Shown piece after piece: positions 36,658-51,800 of a DNA stretch of 64,000 nucleotides. The notes beneath the pieces are model-generated. The model was not told where the DNA came from. It saw nothing but the letters and a program-made list of their open reading frames with translations, and ran no database searches. The DNA lies in assembly GCA_000827495.1 (NCBI GenBank), contig KN817594.1, positions 124,001 to 188,000 of the forward strand, in the 5' to 3' direction. The position numbers and the translations under genes were made by a program. This DNA is from Hypholoma sublateritium FD-334 SS-4. Its lineage: Eukaryota; Basidiomycota; Agaricomycetes; Agaricales; Strophariaceae. How positions within the stretch are numbered: position 1 is the first letter of the stretch; the number at the start of each line of letters is the position of its first letter.

Positions 36658-37733
36658 ATGACCGTTGGTCTCGATCCGAAGTCCATACCCTCAAATGCGC
36701 CGGAACATTGCCCCGTAAGCCCACCTGCACCGTCATTCTACGCATGCTGAGCTCACGCTTACCGCAAGGGGACAGAATCTGAGCAAGCCGGCAAGTCGGA
36801 CGCATGCGCGGGATGCGATAACAAGGACGTCTGCGCCTCGGGCGCGACCAAGCTGCCTGACCCCGCGCTGCCGTTCATCAAGGAGCGCATGTCGACCGTG
36901 AAGCGCAAGATCCTAATCCTCTCGGGCAAGGGCGGCGTCGGCAAGTCGACGTTCACCGCGCAGCTGGGGTGGGCGTTTGCCGCGGACGAGGATACCCAGG
37001 TGCGCATCGTTCGCTGCTTCCGCATATGCAGGGCACTAACGCGGCCCAGACGGGGATCATGGATCTCGACATATGCGGGCCTTCGATACCAACAATATTG
37101 GGCATCGCGTCTGAGCAGGTGCACTCCTCGTCTTCTGGGTGGTCTCCGGTGTATGTGCAAGACAATATGGCCGTCATGTCCGTTGGCTTTATGCTCCCCA
37201 CTTCCAAGGACGCGATCATGTGGCGCGGCCCTAAGAAGAACGGACTGATATCGCAGTTCCTCAAGGACGTCGACTGGGGCACGTTGGACTACCTCCTCGT
37301 CGACACCCCTCCCGGCACATCCGACGAGCATCTGAGCATTGTGCAGTACCTCAAGGACAGTGGGATTGATGGTGCTGTCCTCATTACGACGCCGCAGGAG
37401 GTCGCTCTACAGGATGTGCGCCGGGAGATCGACTTTTGCCGAAAAGTTGGCATCCGCATCCTCGGGTTAGTGGAAAATATGTCGGGCTTCGTATGCCCAA
37501 GTTGTAAGGGCGAATCGCAGATTTTCAAGCCATCCACCGGCGGGGCGAAGCGCCTCGCAGAGGAAACAGGGATCGAACTGCTGGGTGCCGTCCCGCTTGA
37601 CCCACGAATTGGCATGAGCGCAGACTACGGCATTAGCTTCTTGGACGAATACCCCGATAGTCCAGCTACGACAGCATATCTCGACATCATTGACCGTAAG
37701 CAGCATCTACCGCTACCGCCTTTGTCCAGCTAA
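36658..37733 (+). CDS. NBP35: Nbp35 cytosolic Fe-S cluster assembly P-loop NTPase
   Basis: Three exons (36658-36714, 36769-36999, 37050-37733) give 323 residues, close to yeast Nbp35. The N-terminal cysteine motif C-X13-C-X2-C-X5-C that binds a [4Fe-4S] cluster is complete only after the first splice. It distinguishes Nbp35 from its partner Cfd1. The deviant Walker [10 protein letters not shown] follows, then [11 protein letters not shown], the Walker B-like [13 protein letters not shown], and the C-terminal bridging CPSC (VCPSCKG). With Cfd1, Nbp35 forms the scaffold on which clusters are built before transfer to cytosolic and nuclear Fe-S proteins. It is convergent with the MAP kinase gene, whose stop is 136 bp away. 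Confidence 0.95.
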
Positions 37734-37869
37734 ATCTTGTTACATAGGAATAAAAGATATCCTAGGCGACTAGATTGTACATGCATCCATAAATAGCACC
37801 AGTCCTTGTATCAATAGACATGACAAATTAGAGAGCTCAGCTCAACAGCGCCGCGCCAGGCCAGCACAC

Positions 37870-40578
<2,709 letters not shown>

Positions 40579-41220
40579 CGCTCGTTAAGGAGAAGAGTCG
40601 TGGGCGCCTATGACACACCAATGCTCGTGCGATCAGCGTGCACTGCCTTGCACGGGTATGTATATACGGGCGGCGGAGGCGCAGTACTGTAAGTGGTGTC
40701 CTGCGGAGGGGCGTGGGCTTATCGTGGGTAGCAAGATGTAGAATGTTCGAGGGCGAGTCGACACGGCATAAGGGAAAGAAGTCATTCATCGGACGAACAA
40801 TTGCGCGTGCCGGCTGATTGGTCCGGGCAGATCTTTGATAAGCATTTTCATTAAATATCTTATCCGTGGCGAGCTGTGGACAGACACTATAGAAGATAGT
40901 TTATTGATTACAATCAGGCAGCAAGAAGGCAGCGGAAAATGGTACATACCAAACGTCCTAGATCAAGTTAGTTTGAAGTTGCTCAGTAGTGACTAGTGAA
41001 CTAGTGAAGCTTCGTGCGTTTCTCAGTACCCATTGTGTGGATGGTCCCACTGTCTGAACAATGATATGTCCAGTATTAGTTCCGTTCGAAGCCATTTGGA
41101 CCTCGGAATAGCTTTCGAAGGGTATCACAAGCAGTTTAAATTTCTAGTTTGTTTAATCATGAGCTATAAAATCGATATATAATTTTGTTCTACTCATTGT
41201 AGCTTGCACGTTTATTGACA
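40579..41220. promoter_or_regulatory. Intergenic region between MAP kinase and F-box gene
   Basis: These 642 bp hold the MAP kinase 5' region at the low-coordinate end and the 3' flank of the F-box gene at the other. A TATA-like run lies at about 40656-40664. No gene was recognised. Confidence 0.4.
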
Positions 41221-42223
41221 TCATAGTCGGAAACTACCACAACCCCTCTCTCCCCACCCACTATACACACTGCCCTCTATGTGCCGCCGTATCATGTTCC
41301 GGATACACCAGGATACTTGCGGCCCATTTCGCTCGATCACAATACCCAAGCGATCGTCGTCAAATCCGTTGTCGAACCAATCCAATCTCCGTAATCTAGG
41401 GCATGCAGTAGCTAGAGCCTTCATGGCCTCTGTATTTCCCGAGGCAGGTTCACATCGTGAATCAAGGAATCTGACGCCCAGCAGTATTTTTAGGTGTGGT
41501 AGCTGACCAAAAACGGGGTAAAGACCGCGTTCCTAATTTCAATAGACAGGGATTTTTATTAATACACGCTAACTTGTACATGGCATTAGGCAGAGCGCTT
41601 ACAACTGGGAGAGTTACACAACGAAGATGCAACCACTCCAGATTAGGCGCGATGCGAGAAAGCTCTGTAACCAGGTGGTTGAGTTTGCCGTTGTCGTTGC
41701 ATACCGCGCTTAATTTCTTCAATGTTAGGCCACTACCACTCTGTTTGCGTATCCATCGAAACGACACCAGACCAGACATTCCTTTCAACGCAGAAACAAG
41801 GCTGCGTTCTGCGTCAAGGTCTGCTGCATTTTTTGCTGCATTGCGAGCTGGTAGAGCGCCAACATCCTCCTCGTCCTCGTATGGATCAATATTGTCGGCG
41901 AGGAAAACCCGGGGTGCCTCACGGTCACTATACATTGCAGGAGTCACCGGCGTGAATAGTGTAGCATCGACACTGTGCCCATGGACTTCTGCGAACTGTA
42001 TTTCCAGGAGGCGGACATTCTTTGCAAGAGCGCGATTTTCTGCCAAATCCTGCCAAATTGGCGAGATAATCGGAGTGCGGATGACGCGAAACTGCGTGTG
42101 GTATGGATCGACGAGCTGACGTAACTGAGAGCAGGTGGATCCTAGATTTACGAGATCGATAGGTAAATCAAGGGCGGCTGCAATGTGGTCGAGGGTTTCT
42201 ACAGGCAAGTCGGTGATGAGCAT
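41221..42223 (-). CDS. F-box and LRR-like protein
   Basis: Exon 1 (42223-41603) starts MLITDLPVETLDHIAAALDL, a typical F-box opening, with LVNLGSTCSQLRQLVDP completing the F-box. A 70 nt intron (41602-41533, GTAAGC donor, TTAG acceptor) leads to exon 2 (41532-41221), which reads GQLPHLKILLGVRFLDS and ACPRLRRLDWFDNGF, resembling leucine-rich repeat strands. The joined protein is 310 residues. Without the splice the frame stops about 45 codons into the intron and beyond. F-box proteins recruit substrates to SCF (Skp1-Cullin1) ubiquitin ligases. The substrate is unknown; such genes are numerous in Agaricomycetes. Confidence 0.75.
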
Positions 42224-43346
42224 GCTTAACTTGATCGGAGAGGGCGAGGTGTTGGCGAGACGTCCCCTGGCCGTTTGTAATTCCGATTCAGAGTCAATTC
42301 AGAGTTCTAGTTTATGTAATCCCGATTCCAAACAATGCAACGTATTGCAGCTTTCAAATCGAATCAACTCTACATACATGTTCTACGTAATTTTGTCTGC
42401 GCTACACATCCTCATGACATTAACTTCATTGACTAACAGGACACCCAAAGGACACCTGTGCTGAAACGGTGAAGAGTGGCTTCAACGGCATGAGACTGGC
42501 CGAGTTCGGCAATCATCGGCACCGATTACGTAATACATATTCGAACCAAAAATTGAATGGTGCGGTCCAAACATTCTTGCTGGAATCAGGATTTATGAAA
42601 AAAAATCTTAGACAAGATATAATATATGTACGACGATATAAAAAATAATATAGGGAAACGAAGACTGTCGGATGGAAGCTTTTTACCAGAGAGTGTGCAG
42701 AGGGAAATGGGCCATTTCCAGAATCAATAGAGACGACACGTGGTATTGATACTAATAGGTCCGTACGGGCGCCTAATCGTGTGCTAAGCACTTGGAAAAA
42801 TGATTGACATAACCTGCGAACAGCAATCAGAGCCACGAATAGCTCCTGAAATTTGTGGACCGCTAAAACAGCCGCAGTGTGTTAAAAATTGCATTCTCTA
42901 GTCGGGCGGACAAACGGTAATCAAAGAGATGCCGTTTTTTTTCGGCGGTGCGCTACTGTACAAAAATGTACGCTGGAGAGACGGCCGCAGAGCACCGAGG
43001 GATGAGGCTAACAGGGAGCTATCTACGATAGATGCTCCGTTAGGGTGCTGATCCAGAACACAGTAACAATATACCGTAGCCAATGCTTCCCAGAAGTTAC
43101 TCTTGCCGCGATATAGTCGGACAAATGAATAGGTATAAAGCTGAAGCACTATTATTCGAAAGCCTCAGCAGGTTTTTCTTGTTTTATCTCTTCGTGCAGG
43201 CTGCGTTGAGTATTTGATTTCTTCGTTCAACCTCAATCTTCATTCAACACGCACTTTTTCCTCACCCATTTTGGTGGACTCCTGATAACAGCTGCTGCTC
43301 TTGCCCTCCCAAAATGTAACAGTGTACGCCTTGATGAAGTCATTGT
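42224..43346. other. Intergenic stretch
   Basis: AT-rich, with no supported gene. It contains the F-box gene's 5' region on the left and a pyrimidine-rich stretch (43180-43320) on the right that could be a promoter for the possible small gene at 43347. Confidence 0.4.
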
Positions 43347-43751
43347 ATGGCTCAGCGACTATCTAATCTCTATGTTTAGCGTCGTTCTTTGTCTGCGATT
43401 GAGGGCGACGACGTCTTCGTTCGCGCTGTGCGCAGTTTTCCTGATAGAATAGTCGATATACCCTGATGTATTGATGTTTAGCTCGAGCATGTCAAATTCG
43501 GGCCTCAGGTCAGCGAGGTAAAAGAAGCTGCTATCGAAGCGCAAGTTCGTGCGCATCACGCCTCCCTCCCTGAAGATCACGAGCAGAAGGGTGCTGTCCA
43601 TGCTTACGTCTACAAGGACTACTACCACAGCCCTAGTGAGGACACCTCCGAGTCGAACCCTCTGCACACAACCGTCCAGTATTTAAAGACTGGCGCTCGC
43701 AACCAGAGGAATCAACTTGGAGTGGGTGTTCGTGTCAATAAAGCAGACTAA
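43347..43751 (+). CDS. Possible small hypothetical protein
   Basis: The exon 43482-43751 is open for 89 codons before TAA. It has no internal methionine, so simple ORF calling misses it. Its composition looks coding (for example VSEVKEAAIEAQVRAHHASL and GAVHAYVYKDYYHSPSEDTS). One model joins a 9-codon exon, 43347-43373 (MAQRLSNLY), across a 108 nt intron with a weak GTTTAG donor and a TTTAG acceptor, giving 98 residues. Another donor (GTGCGC at about 43430) would attach a different upstream exon. The 5' end is unresolved. No family is recognised. Confidence 0.35.
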
Positions 43752-43963
43752 ATACAGGAGTCCATACGATTTTCATTGAAGTAAAATATATCGGCTGAAT
43801 TGAAATAGACCACAAGTTATGTCTAAGCGAACCTACCGCGCTAATCATTTTTGTTACGCTGCTCTGGATCTTATCCGTGAGGCGCCCAGAGTACTCAAAT
43901 GTTACCCGCCACCCCAACGTATTACTACAGTTATATTAGATGCAAATAATAAACAAAACCCGC

Positions 43964-46900
43964 CTACAACACAGCCGTCGGTGGCTCGGCACTGGCCGTC
44001 TGCCCGTCCTCCGCCTCGCCGAAGATGTCGAGGAAGCCCGCCCCGCGCGCCTTGCTTGGGGCCTTCTTCGTCACATAGTCGCGCAGTCCTAATTTGAGGC
44101 TCGGCTGCTTGTCGAGCAGCTCTCGGAGCTGGTCCTTAGGTAGTTGTAGCAGCGCGCCGAAGCTCGCGGGAGCGATAGCTTTGGCGCAACGGATGAAGCC
44201 CTCCCAAAGCGGCGGGTTCGTCCAAATTTTCTTCGTGATTAGACGCGAGAGGAGCGTCGTCGACACGAAGCCGACAAGGGACTTGTACGTCGTGACAGCT
44301 TGAATTACCTAGAGCCATCGTGAGTAACGCAGGGTTGAAGGTATGATGATGCAACTTGAAAAGAACCCACCGTGCGCAAGAAGAGTACGGGCAGAACGGG
44401 CTCGTCCATGATCTGCTGCATCACAACAGCCAGAATTTCTGATCGGAACACGTCGGTCATGGAAAAACATATCCCGATGGCTTTGATTTGACAAACATCA
44501 GGAAGCCAGCAAAAGAAGACTATGCAAAAGACCCACCCTCAATGGCGCTTTTCACACCAATTTCCTTTTCTGAATCGTGTAATAGCACCATAAGCTCCGC
44601 TGGTGTGAGCAGTTCGCTCTGTCGGACCCGCGGAAGGTTGGAAGTGACACTCCCAAACGTTTGCGGTGGCGTGGTGACGATGGAGCTGAACACCTGGCGC
44701 ACCAGGTTCTTGGGCTCCGGCTGGCCGTTGAGACTCGACACAATGCGCGGTAGGTAGCGCATAATATCCGACTTGTCCATCTCGGCGATGATTGGGATGA
44801 GGAAGCGCGCGTCCAGGTCCCGCTCATTGATGAGCGCCTTGACCAGGGCAACCAGCTGTGAGCTCGGCCGCCCGTGCTCGGTGAAGATCGTCAAGACCCG
44901 CAGCGCAAGTGATTCGGCCCCTTCTGGACACTGACGCATCAGTGTGAGCAATTTACCATGGTTTGAGCCCAAGGAGCGAATGAGAGCCGTGATGAGATCT
45001 TGGATCGCCTCTTGTACCGTAATATCCATCCGCCCATAAGCCTCGAATATCCTGCAAATAGTTCGTCAAAAATTATTTCACTCCCCGAAATGAGTGCTCA
45101 CTTGTCCAAGAATTCAGGTACCTTCACAGAGAGCGCAAAGAGAAGTTCCACATGTTGCAGCACATGTGCCTTTTTTGCAGGCAGCTCGATTCGTTCCGGG
45201 AGGTACGGCGTGTGCACCAGATCCTCATGTCCTGATTCTTCATCCTCCGCGTCCTGGACCTCCGGCACGCTTCTTTCGTCACCATTTTCACCAGTGTCCA
45301 TAGCATCGTCTTTCTTCTCCTCAGAAACCTCGGAGGGCACCTCGCCTACACTACGCCCGTCTCCCTTTTTCTCTGTGCCAGGAGTCATCAGTGCCTCAGG
45401 GTCCCCGCCATTCATGGTGACGTCCCCGTCGAGGACCACTGGTTTAACGGCCGCAGCTGGGGGCTGCAACTTCTGCAACTTACGCAGCATCTGCAGCGCA
45501 AATTCACGAATTATGCTGTCCATGGGCTGCACATGGGGCACCCAGAGTTTCACAGTGTTGATTGCCGCTCCCCTGATGCGTTTCTCTATGACATAGACGT
45601 GCGTTAGCGCTGTGATGCTGGTATATGGAAAAGACAAAGGAAATGCGCACCATGGTGGGTGGTCAGCTCAAGGAGGACGTTCAGCGCATCTATCCGCAAC
45701 GACGGCCGCTGGATAACGATTCCACGCAGGGTGGTAAAGCCAACTTGCATCCTATCAGAACTGTCGTGAACAATGACATCAGTCAACGATATAGTAACAT
45801 GAATCGTGGAACGGCTACCTACCTCGAGCTATCAACGCATAGATCTCTCAATAGATCCAACACGTCCGGCGGCACTGATGGAAGATCTAGTAAAAATCGC
45901 GCGAAGGTCTTGTCCTTGCCATCAAGCACTGTCTGATATGATGCGACAATCTGGTTAAGCCATGCTTCGTAGTTCGGTCGCTGTGGCATAGTGCAGTATT
46001 AGCAGAGACAGGAATTATAAAGTAAAGAAAAACCCACCCAGTCGCGATCAATCCCAGATCGAATTTGATCGTTATACCATTCCTCATTCATCCACGTCGT
46101 CGCAAGGCGCACGCTGTACAATCAATAGTCAGCACTGCCATATGAGCAGTAGTTGAGTTCACAACACTCACCGAGCAGGGAAATCGGCCATGATGTAATC
46201 ACACAATTTCTGCCTGAGCTGATCCTGGCGCACATAATAATCCATCTCCAGCGCTTCGTCGTTCTCCGTATTATCTTTCATTGCAGTATTGCCAAGCTCC
46301 TTTGGGGGCTCGGCGACGCGAGTGATCATCCGCACGAGAAGCAGCATCCACATCTCTGCCGCAGAGCTCCCGCCCGCGACGGCTGATTCGGGGGCGATAC
46401 TCTCGCCCAGCGTGCGTAGCTCCTCTGCGCCGTCCCAGATCCGCGAGATGGAAGTCGAGACAAGGGCACTGCGATCGTCCTCAGCGAGTTCCTTTGGAGA
46501 TGGAAGTTTGAATTCGACGAGCTGCAGGTCGGGGAAGGAAGGTAGGAGGGTAGGTTCGGGTTCGGGACCGCCAGAGAGCTGATACAATATAATTGGTCAG
46601 TGTTGTTGAAGGGGAAAAAACCGCGTTATACTCACCTCCTCATTGAGTTTTTCCGGTTCGTATTCGAGCTCTTCCTCATCGATGTCCATTTTGAGAGGAT
46701 CGACAGGCTCGGCTTCAACAACGGGCGCCACCGCAGGGGCTTGTACTTGCGGAGTTGGTGTGACACTGTTTTCAATAGACTGAACTTGTCTACGCGGGCC
46801 AGTGGGTATAGCAGGCGTCGGGGATATAATCGGCGGAGGCGCCATAGCGGCGGCCTTCGTCGGGGTGGAAGGGGTTTCAACAGGAGCGGGGGTGGTGAGG

Positions 46901-48253
46901 CCACGACTAGTTCTGTACACGTTGACCATAGCAATAAGCTGCGGTTCGGTGAACGCTTCGAGATTGGCCACGACGAGATTCGTAATAAGTGTCGCGGGAA
47001 GAGAGGTGAAGTCGAATGCGGAGAGGAACGCAGCATTCGTGGCCACGGGAGTGGGAGTGGGTTCACTTTCGAGCTTGACCCTTTTGGTGTCGGGGGCGTC
47101 ATTTGGGTTGGAGGAAGGCCGTTTCCGGTTCTCGCTTTTGCGTTTCTTCTCATCCGCTGCCGCTTTGTCCATACGAATGCCTTGCAACGCGAGCGTCTCA
47201 TTGATTTGGCCCAGGTATTGGTTACTGCTGGGAAGTCGCGATAGATGAACGAGAAGTATCCGGACCGCCTTTTCGACGCTTTTAATGCTTGACGCGGGGA
47301 GATTGACGAGCGCCGCTGGCGTCCATGATCGCAAGGTAGTAACGACGAAAGGGAATGTTGGTGGTCGTTGCTTAACCAGGTTCACCCATGAATTGAGCAT
47401 TGCGGATAGAAGGTCAACGTCCTGGCTGCTATATAACATCCTCGCCAATGTTTCGAGCAACTTCTGTCCCTCAGACTCGAGTTGAGACACGGGGATGAAC
47501 GGGTGGTCGACTGGGCAGAATGAGATATTCGGGTCGTTTTTGTTTTGCAACTGAGAGCAGTTAGTGCTACGGACCCGCTGGAAAGAGTAGAACGCACCCG
47601 TGGATCTGATATACCCCGCGTCTGCACTAGGATCGCCCTCTGCACGAACTTCATGGCCGACAACTTGATTCCAGTATTGACATTGGGCGCCCATATGAGC
47701 TCGATAATGCGCGTCTTGGCCGTCGACAGGGTGTTCCACGCCGCAGGGTTGTTGCGGTTCGTGCATCTGCAAAAACGGTCGACATGTGTAAGGCTATATC
47801 TGTAGAGGATGCTCACAGGTGCCGGAAAACTAGCGGGTAGATCGTCGTCAGACACTGGATAACAACTTTCACGGTCGCTGGGCGTGGGTCATCGAGCAGC
47901 TGCGCAAACGTGTCTAAAGCGCCCAGGGCCACTGCAGGAAAACGTGAATGAATATGGGGTGTATGACGACAACAATAACTTCCACAAGACTAACTCTGTG
48001 TGCGTACTTCCAACGTCAAGGACGAGCGGCATATGGCAAAATGCACTAAGTCGAGCACCCATCGCTTCACTAGCGAGTCTCCCGTGTTCGCGACGACGTT
48101 AATCAGGGTTTGTGACAGTATTGGTATCGGTGCTGGCTGGATTTCAAGCGCTTCGCGTAACGTTGCGAGCAATTCTGCCTGTTCTGGCGAATTTGGAGGG
48201 GCCGACCAGGCAGCCTGGAGTGTCTGAAGCGGATCAACAGGAGTGTTTGCCAT
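43964..48253 (-). CDS. PTA1: Symplekin/Pta1, mRNA 3'-end processing scaffold
   Basis: A start at 48253 gives MANTPVDPLQTLQAAW; a second in-frame ATG at 48289 is possible. Many exons follow. The N-terminal HEAT-like part carries LVKRWVLDLVHFAIC, NTGIKLSAMKFVQRAILVQT and SFCPVDHPFIPVSQLESEGQ, matching the symplekin/Pta1 N-terminal domain. A low-complexity middle has DAPDTKRVKLESEPTPTP and Pro/Ala repeats, with an acidic MDIDEEELEYEPEKLNEE. The C-terminal symplekin domain has FLIPIIAEMDKSDIMRYLPR and FIRCAKAIAPASFGALLQLP. In yeast, Pta1 is a scaffold of the cleavage and polyadenylation factor and binds the Ssu72 phosphatase. Overall length (over 1,100 residues) is nearer animal symplekin than yeast Pta1. 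No break was seen. Confidence 0.88.
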
Positions 48254-48873
48254 CTTAAAACCAGTTTCCGCCCGCAATGGCGGCACCACAAGGTCACTTC
48301 AAGATGAGTCGCACCGTCGCAAGGCGTTGTGCGCGACTCGCTCCCCGGTTCCCACCTTATCATTACGTAATCCACTTTGATTGTTACATCGTTCGTGTGC
48401 CACTCCTTCACGGTCACCTCAATCGAGTTCTACATATGTACATATGTAGTGCCATGTAAACGATCGTTTTATATATGTAAAGCGTTGAAATTGCACCAAA
48501 CACTTGTCCGGGTCTTTATGATACAGTGATGTCAGGCAGCAGCGTTGTACAATTTGCGTACCAGGGTATATCGTAAACACCGCGAAATATTTTCGTCCAT
48601 AGCATACTATATACTGAGTTGAATGGAGGTGGGTACGTGTGAGGAAGTGATAGTAGAGTACATTTAATGGATTCAAAAAGGAAGGACGACGGAATGAGAG
48701 AAAGAGAGTTGAGTAAACGAGCATGGACATGAGATGAGAACGGTCAGAAACAAGCGTTCGAGAAGGTATCTGGGGCACCGACAGCGGTGATAGGGAATAT
48801 TATGAGATCAGTGTCAAACATGGTGGTAATGTATCAATCCGAACGAGCGTGTGAGATGGCGGCAGGGAATAGA

Positions 48874-51800
48874 TCACGAGCGTGTATTCTGGCTCCTCTG
48901 GTTGGGCGTACCCGGCGAGGCATAGCCGTTCATCATAGCAGGATTGTATTGCTGCCCTTGCGGCTGGTTAGACTCGGCAGGCGTCCAAGACGCGGGCCCA
49001 ACGAACGATGACGGCCTAGACGAGGGGCTGTTCGACGTATTGGTGTTCGCGCGAGGAATGGGGGGAGGAGTCCAGTCATCGTTCTGCTGTATCCTTTGTA
49101 TGTTCTGTACCATACCTTGATTCTGCATCTGCATGTTCTGTGGTATTGGCGGTGACATAGGGAGTTGATATGACTCAGGACCTGGTGGCATGTTGGGAGG
49201 CATCCTCATATTCCGATCTGAGTTCGACGGCACGCCAAACGGAGTTCCAGGCGGAGGAGGGCGCTCTGGGACTGGCGAATTTACTGGAGGCTGTCGTTGT
49301 TGTCCATTCGGCTGCTGGTAAGCATACGGGGTGCTAGGCATTGAGCGCCCGCTTCCTTTCACCCGCATATATGTCTCGCACTTCTTCAAGAAATCCTTGC
49401 TGGTAAGCTCTGCCGAGTTGGCGAAGTAGTCCGAGTCATGGAGAATAGGCAAGAACTCTTCCGGCACTGTGAAGAACTCGTCTTGATTCTCTAGTAGTGA
49501 GGTGACCACCCGCAGAGCGCTGAACGTTTCGTCTCGCATGGCGTTCTGCCCTCGTGAATAGAGGATACTAGGGCATATAACAGTGGCGAGGTTTCCGAGA
49601 TCCATCTTGCTCCCGGTTTCCGCATCCATATGAGCAAAAGATGCCACCCACTTGAGGAACACAAACAGGATCTCCATTGTGTCCCGGTGACTCTTTGGCA
49701 AAAGGAGACTGATCAGATGAAGATAGTGCTTTCTATCTTCGTCCGATGGCAGCGCTAGATACCAGAAACAGTATCATTAGTTTCGTCACATAAGTTCAGG
49801 TAAACCACGAAGACAAACACTGTGAGGCCACAAATAGGCGATGAAGTTTGAAGGTCATCAGAGGGTCTGGCAGCTCTCGTAGGAATTTCTTCAGCAGAGC
49901 TGCGAGTTGCACAGGATTATCTTGCGTCAGCTCCACGGACGACGGGTCCCGATCGATAGAGTCTTTCAGGTCATTGAGCCTACGGATGTTTCCATTCTTG
50001 CGGAAGATGCCCTCGACAGACATATCTGAAGCGGCATTCACGTTAGGATACAGCCCAGACCCGGTTTCGTGGCGCACATACCCATCTGACGCATTGCAGA
50101 AATGACATCGTCAATGAAACTGGGCACTCGAAGTGTCGCTCTTGTTGCCCCAAGTAGGGAATCCGAGCCCTCTCTCTCCACCAGAAGCTCAAGCGGTACA
50201 CCAAACACACCTTTAATAGCAACGGAGAATTTCAGTGTCCGATGTCAACACACGCGCAGCAGCGCCGTCTAGGGCAAACGCACCTTTCTTCACCTTCTTC
50301 TTATCACCCTTGAATAGCTTCCCCCAGAATCCGCTCTTCTTCGTCTCAACCAACTCAAGAATCTCGTCCAGGTCGAACTGGTCCTTGAGCGGCGACCGCG
50401 TGAGCGCAAGCACCGCTGAGTACTTGACGATCGCGAGCTCGAGCGTGTTCAGCTCCGCGAGGTACGGCGTCGAGTGTTCCCGTGGCAGCGACCGGTGCTG
50501 CTCCCGCGCCTGCGCGACCTCGAGGATTTGTGGGATATCCGCCAGCGTCAACGCATCGTCCCGTTGCTTGGGTATCGAACCCGGCCCACCGTCATCCATC
50601 GCGCCCGCCGGCGAGCTCGGCGCGCTCTCGTCGACAATCCGCACCTCGTTCGTGGCGGCCCGTGCCAGCGAGGGCCGCAGATTCTGGCCCTGATCAGGGG
50701 GCAATTTCCCGGGGTTCGCGCGCGGGGTGTTGCTCGGCGAGCCTTGGTACTGCATTTGCGGCGAATGGTTCGGGTATTGGTACGGCAGCTGGCCCTGTTG
50801 GCCCTGCTGGCCTTGCTGGACGTAGACGTTGTTTTGATGCAGCGTGGCCTGAGCGCCGGGCTCGTGCTGCCGTTGCGGGGGGTCCGATGGGTGCACGCTC
50901 CGCCCGGCGGGGCTCTCTATAATTGTGGACCGCTTGGGTAACCGTGCCGTCGCAGAGAGCTTGCGATCAAGGTGGACGGACTTCATGCGCATGATGTCGC
51001 CCGAGTTGCGGTACGGATCTGCCCCGCCGGTGGGTGTTGTCGACTCACTCGATGATGCTGATACTGTCAACAAACATACGTCAGTCAACATCCGAAAAGA
51101 GGTTAGAATGGCACGGGAAGCCGAAAGCGGCAACACATACCGGGTGACATGGGTACAACGCCCTGCTTCTTGAGGAGAAGGTATAGGCGGCGGAGGGCCA
51201 CATTGAGGAGGAAGGCGTACTGCTCTAGCCGTTGAACAGCTTGAAAGCCTGATCTGCAGCCGGGATGCGCGTGTTCTGTGCACAGAATGAGTGTCGGCAC
51301 CTCTCCAAACGAGGGCGTATCTTTTCTGGATTCCGGATCATAGACAAATCCAGCGACATTCGCTGGTGGTCTTCGTGCTGTCGACAGCTTGGGTGCTGGG
51401 GTCACAGACAATTCCTTGCTGCTATCCTTCTCCCTCTCGTCGCCGCTCTTCGATGACTGGTCCTTGGCCACGGGAGCCGCAGAGACCTTTCCACAGTGCG
51501 CACACTGCACACAATGAGAATGCCACCGCTGATATGTGCCAAGCCGCACACAGTCCTCCTCTACCGTCAAATTACACCGCACGCAGAGATCGGATGGGGG
51601 TTTTGATCTGGACGATGAGCCCTCTCGTTGGGAGAAAGGCGAATCCCCCGCATTCTCGGGCGCCAGGCTCCGGAAGCCGTATGTCACACCTTGCGTACCG
51701 ATGTTAGCAGTCGGGTTGACGGGAAGGACCTCTCCATTTTGTCCTTTGATCATACGTTTCGCGGCTGGGTTACCGCCTTGCACAGCGAGGTGGTGGAGTT

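Noticed and set aside
43600..43680. A tRNA T-arm-like GGTTCGACTC on the minus strand
   Set aside because: No acceptor stem, D-arm or anticodon arm in the right places. It lies in the possible small coding exon.
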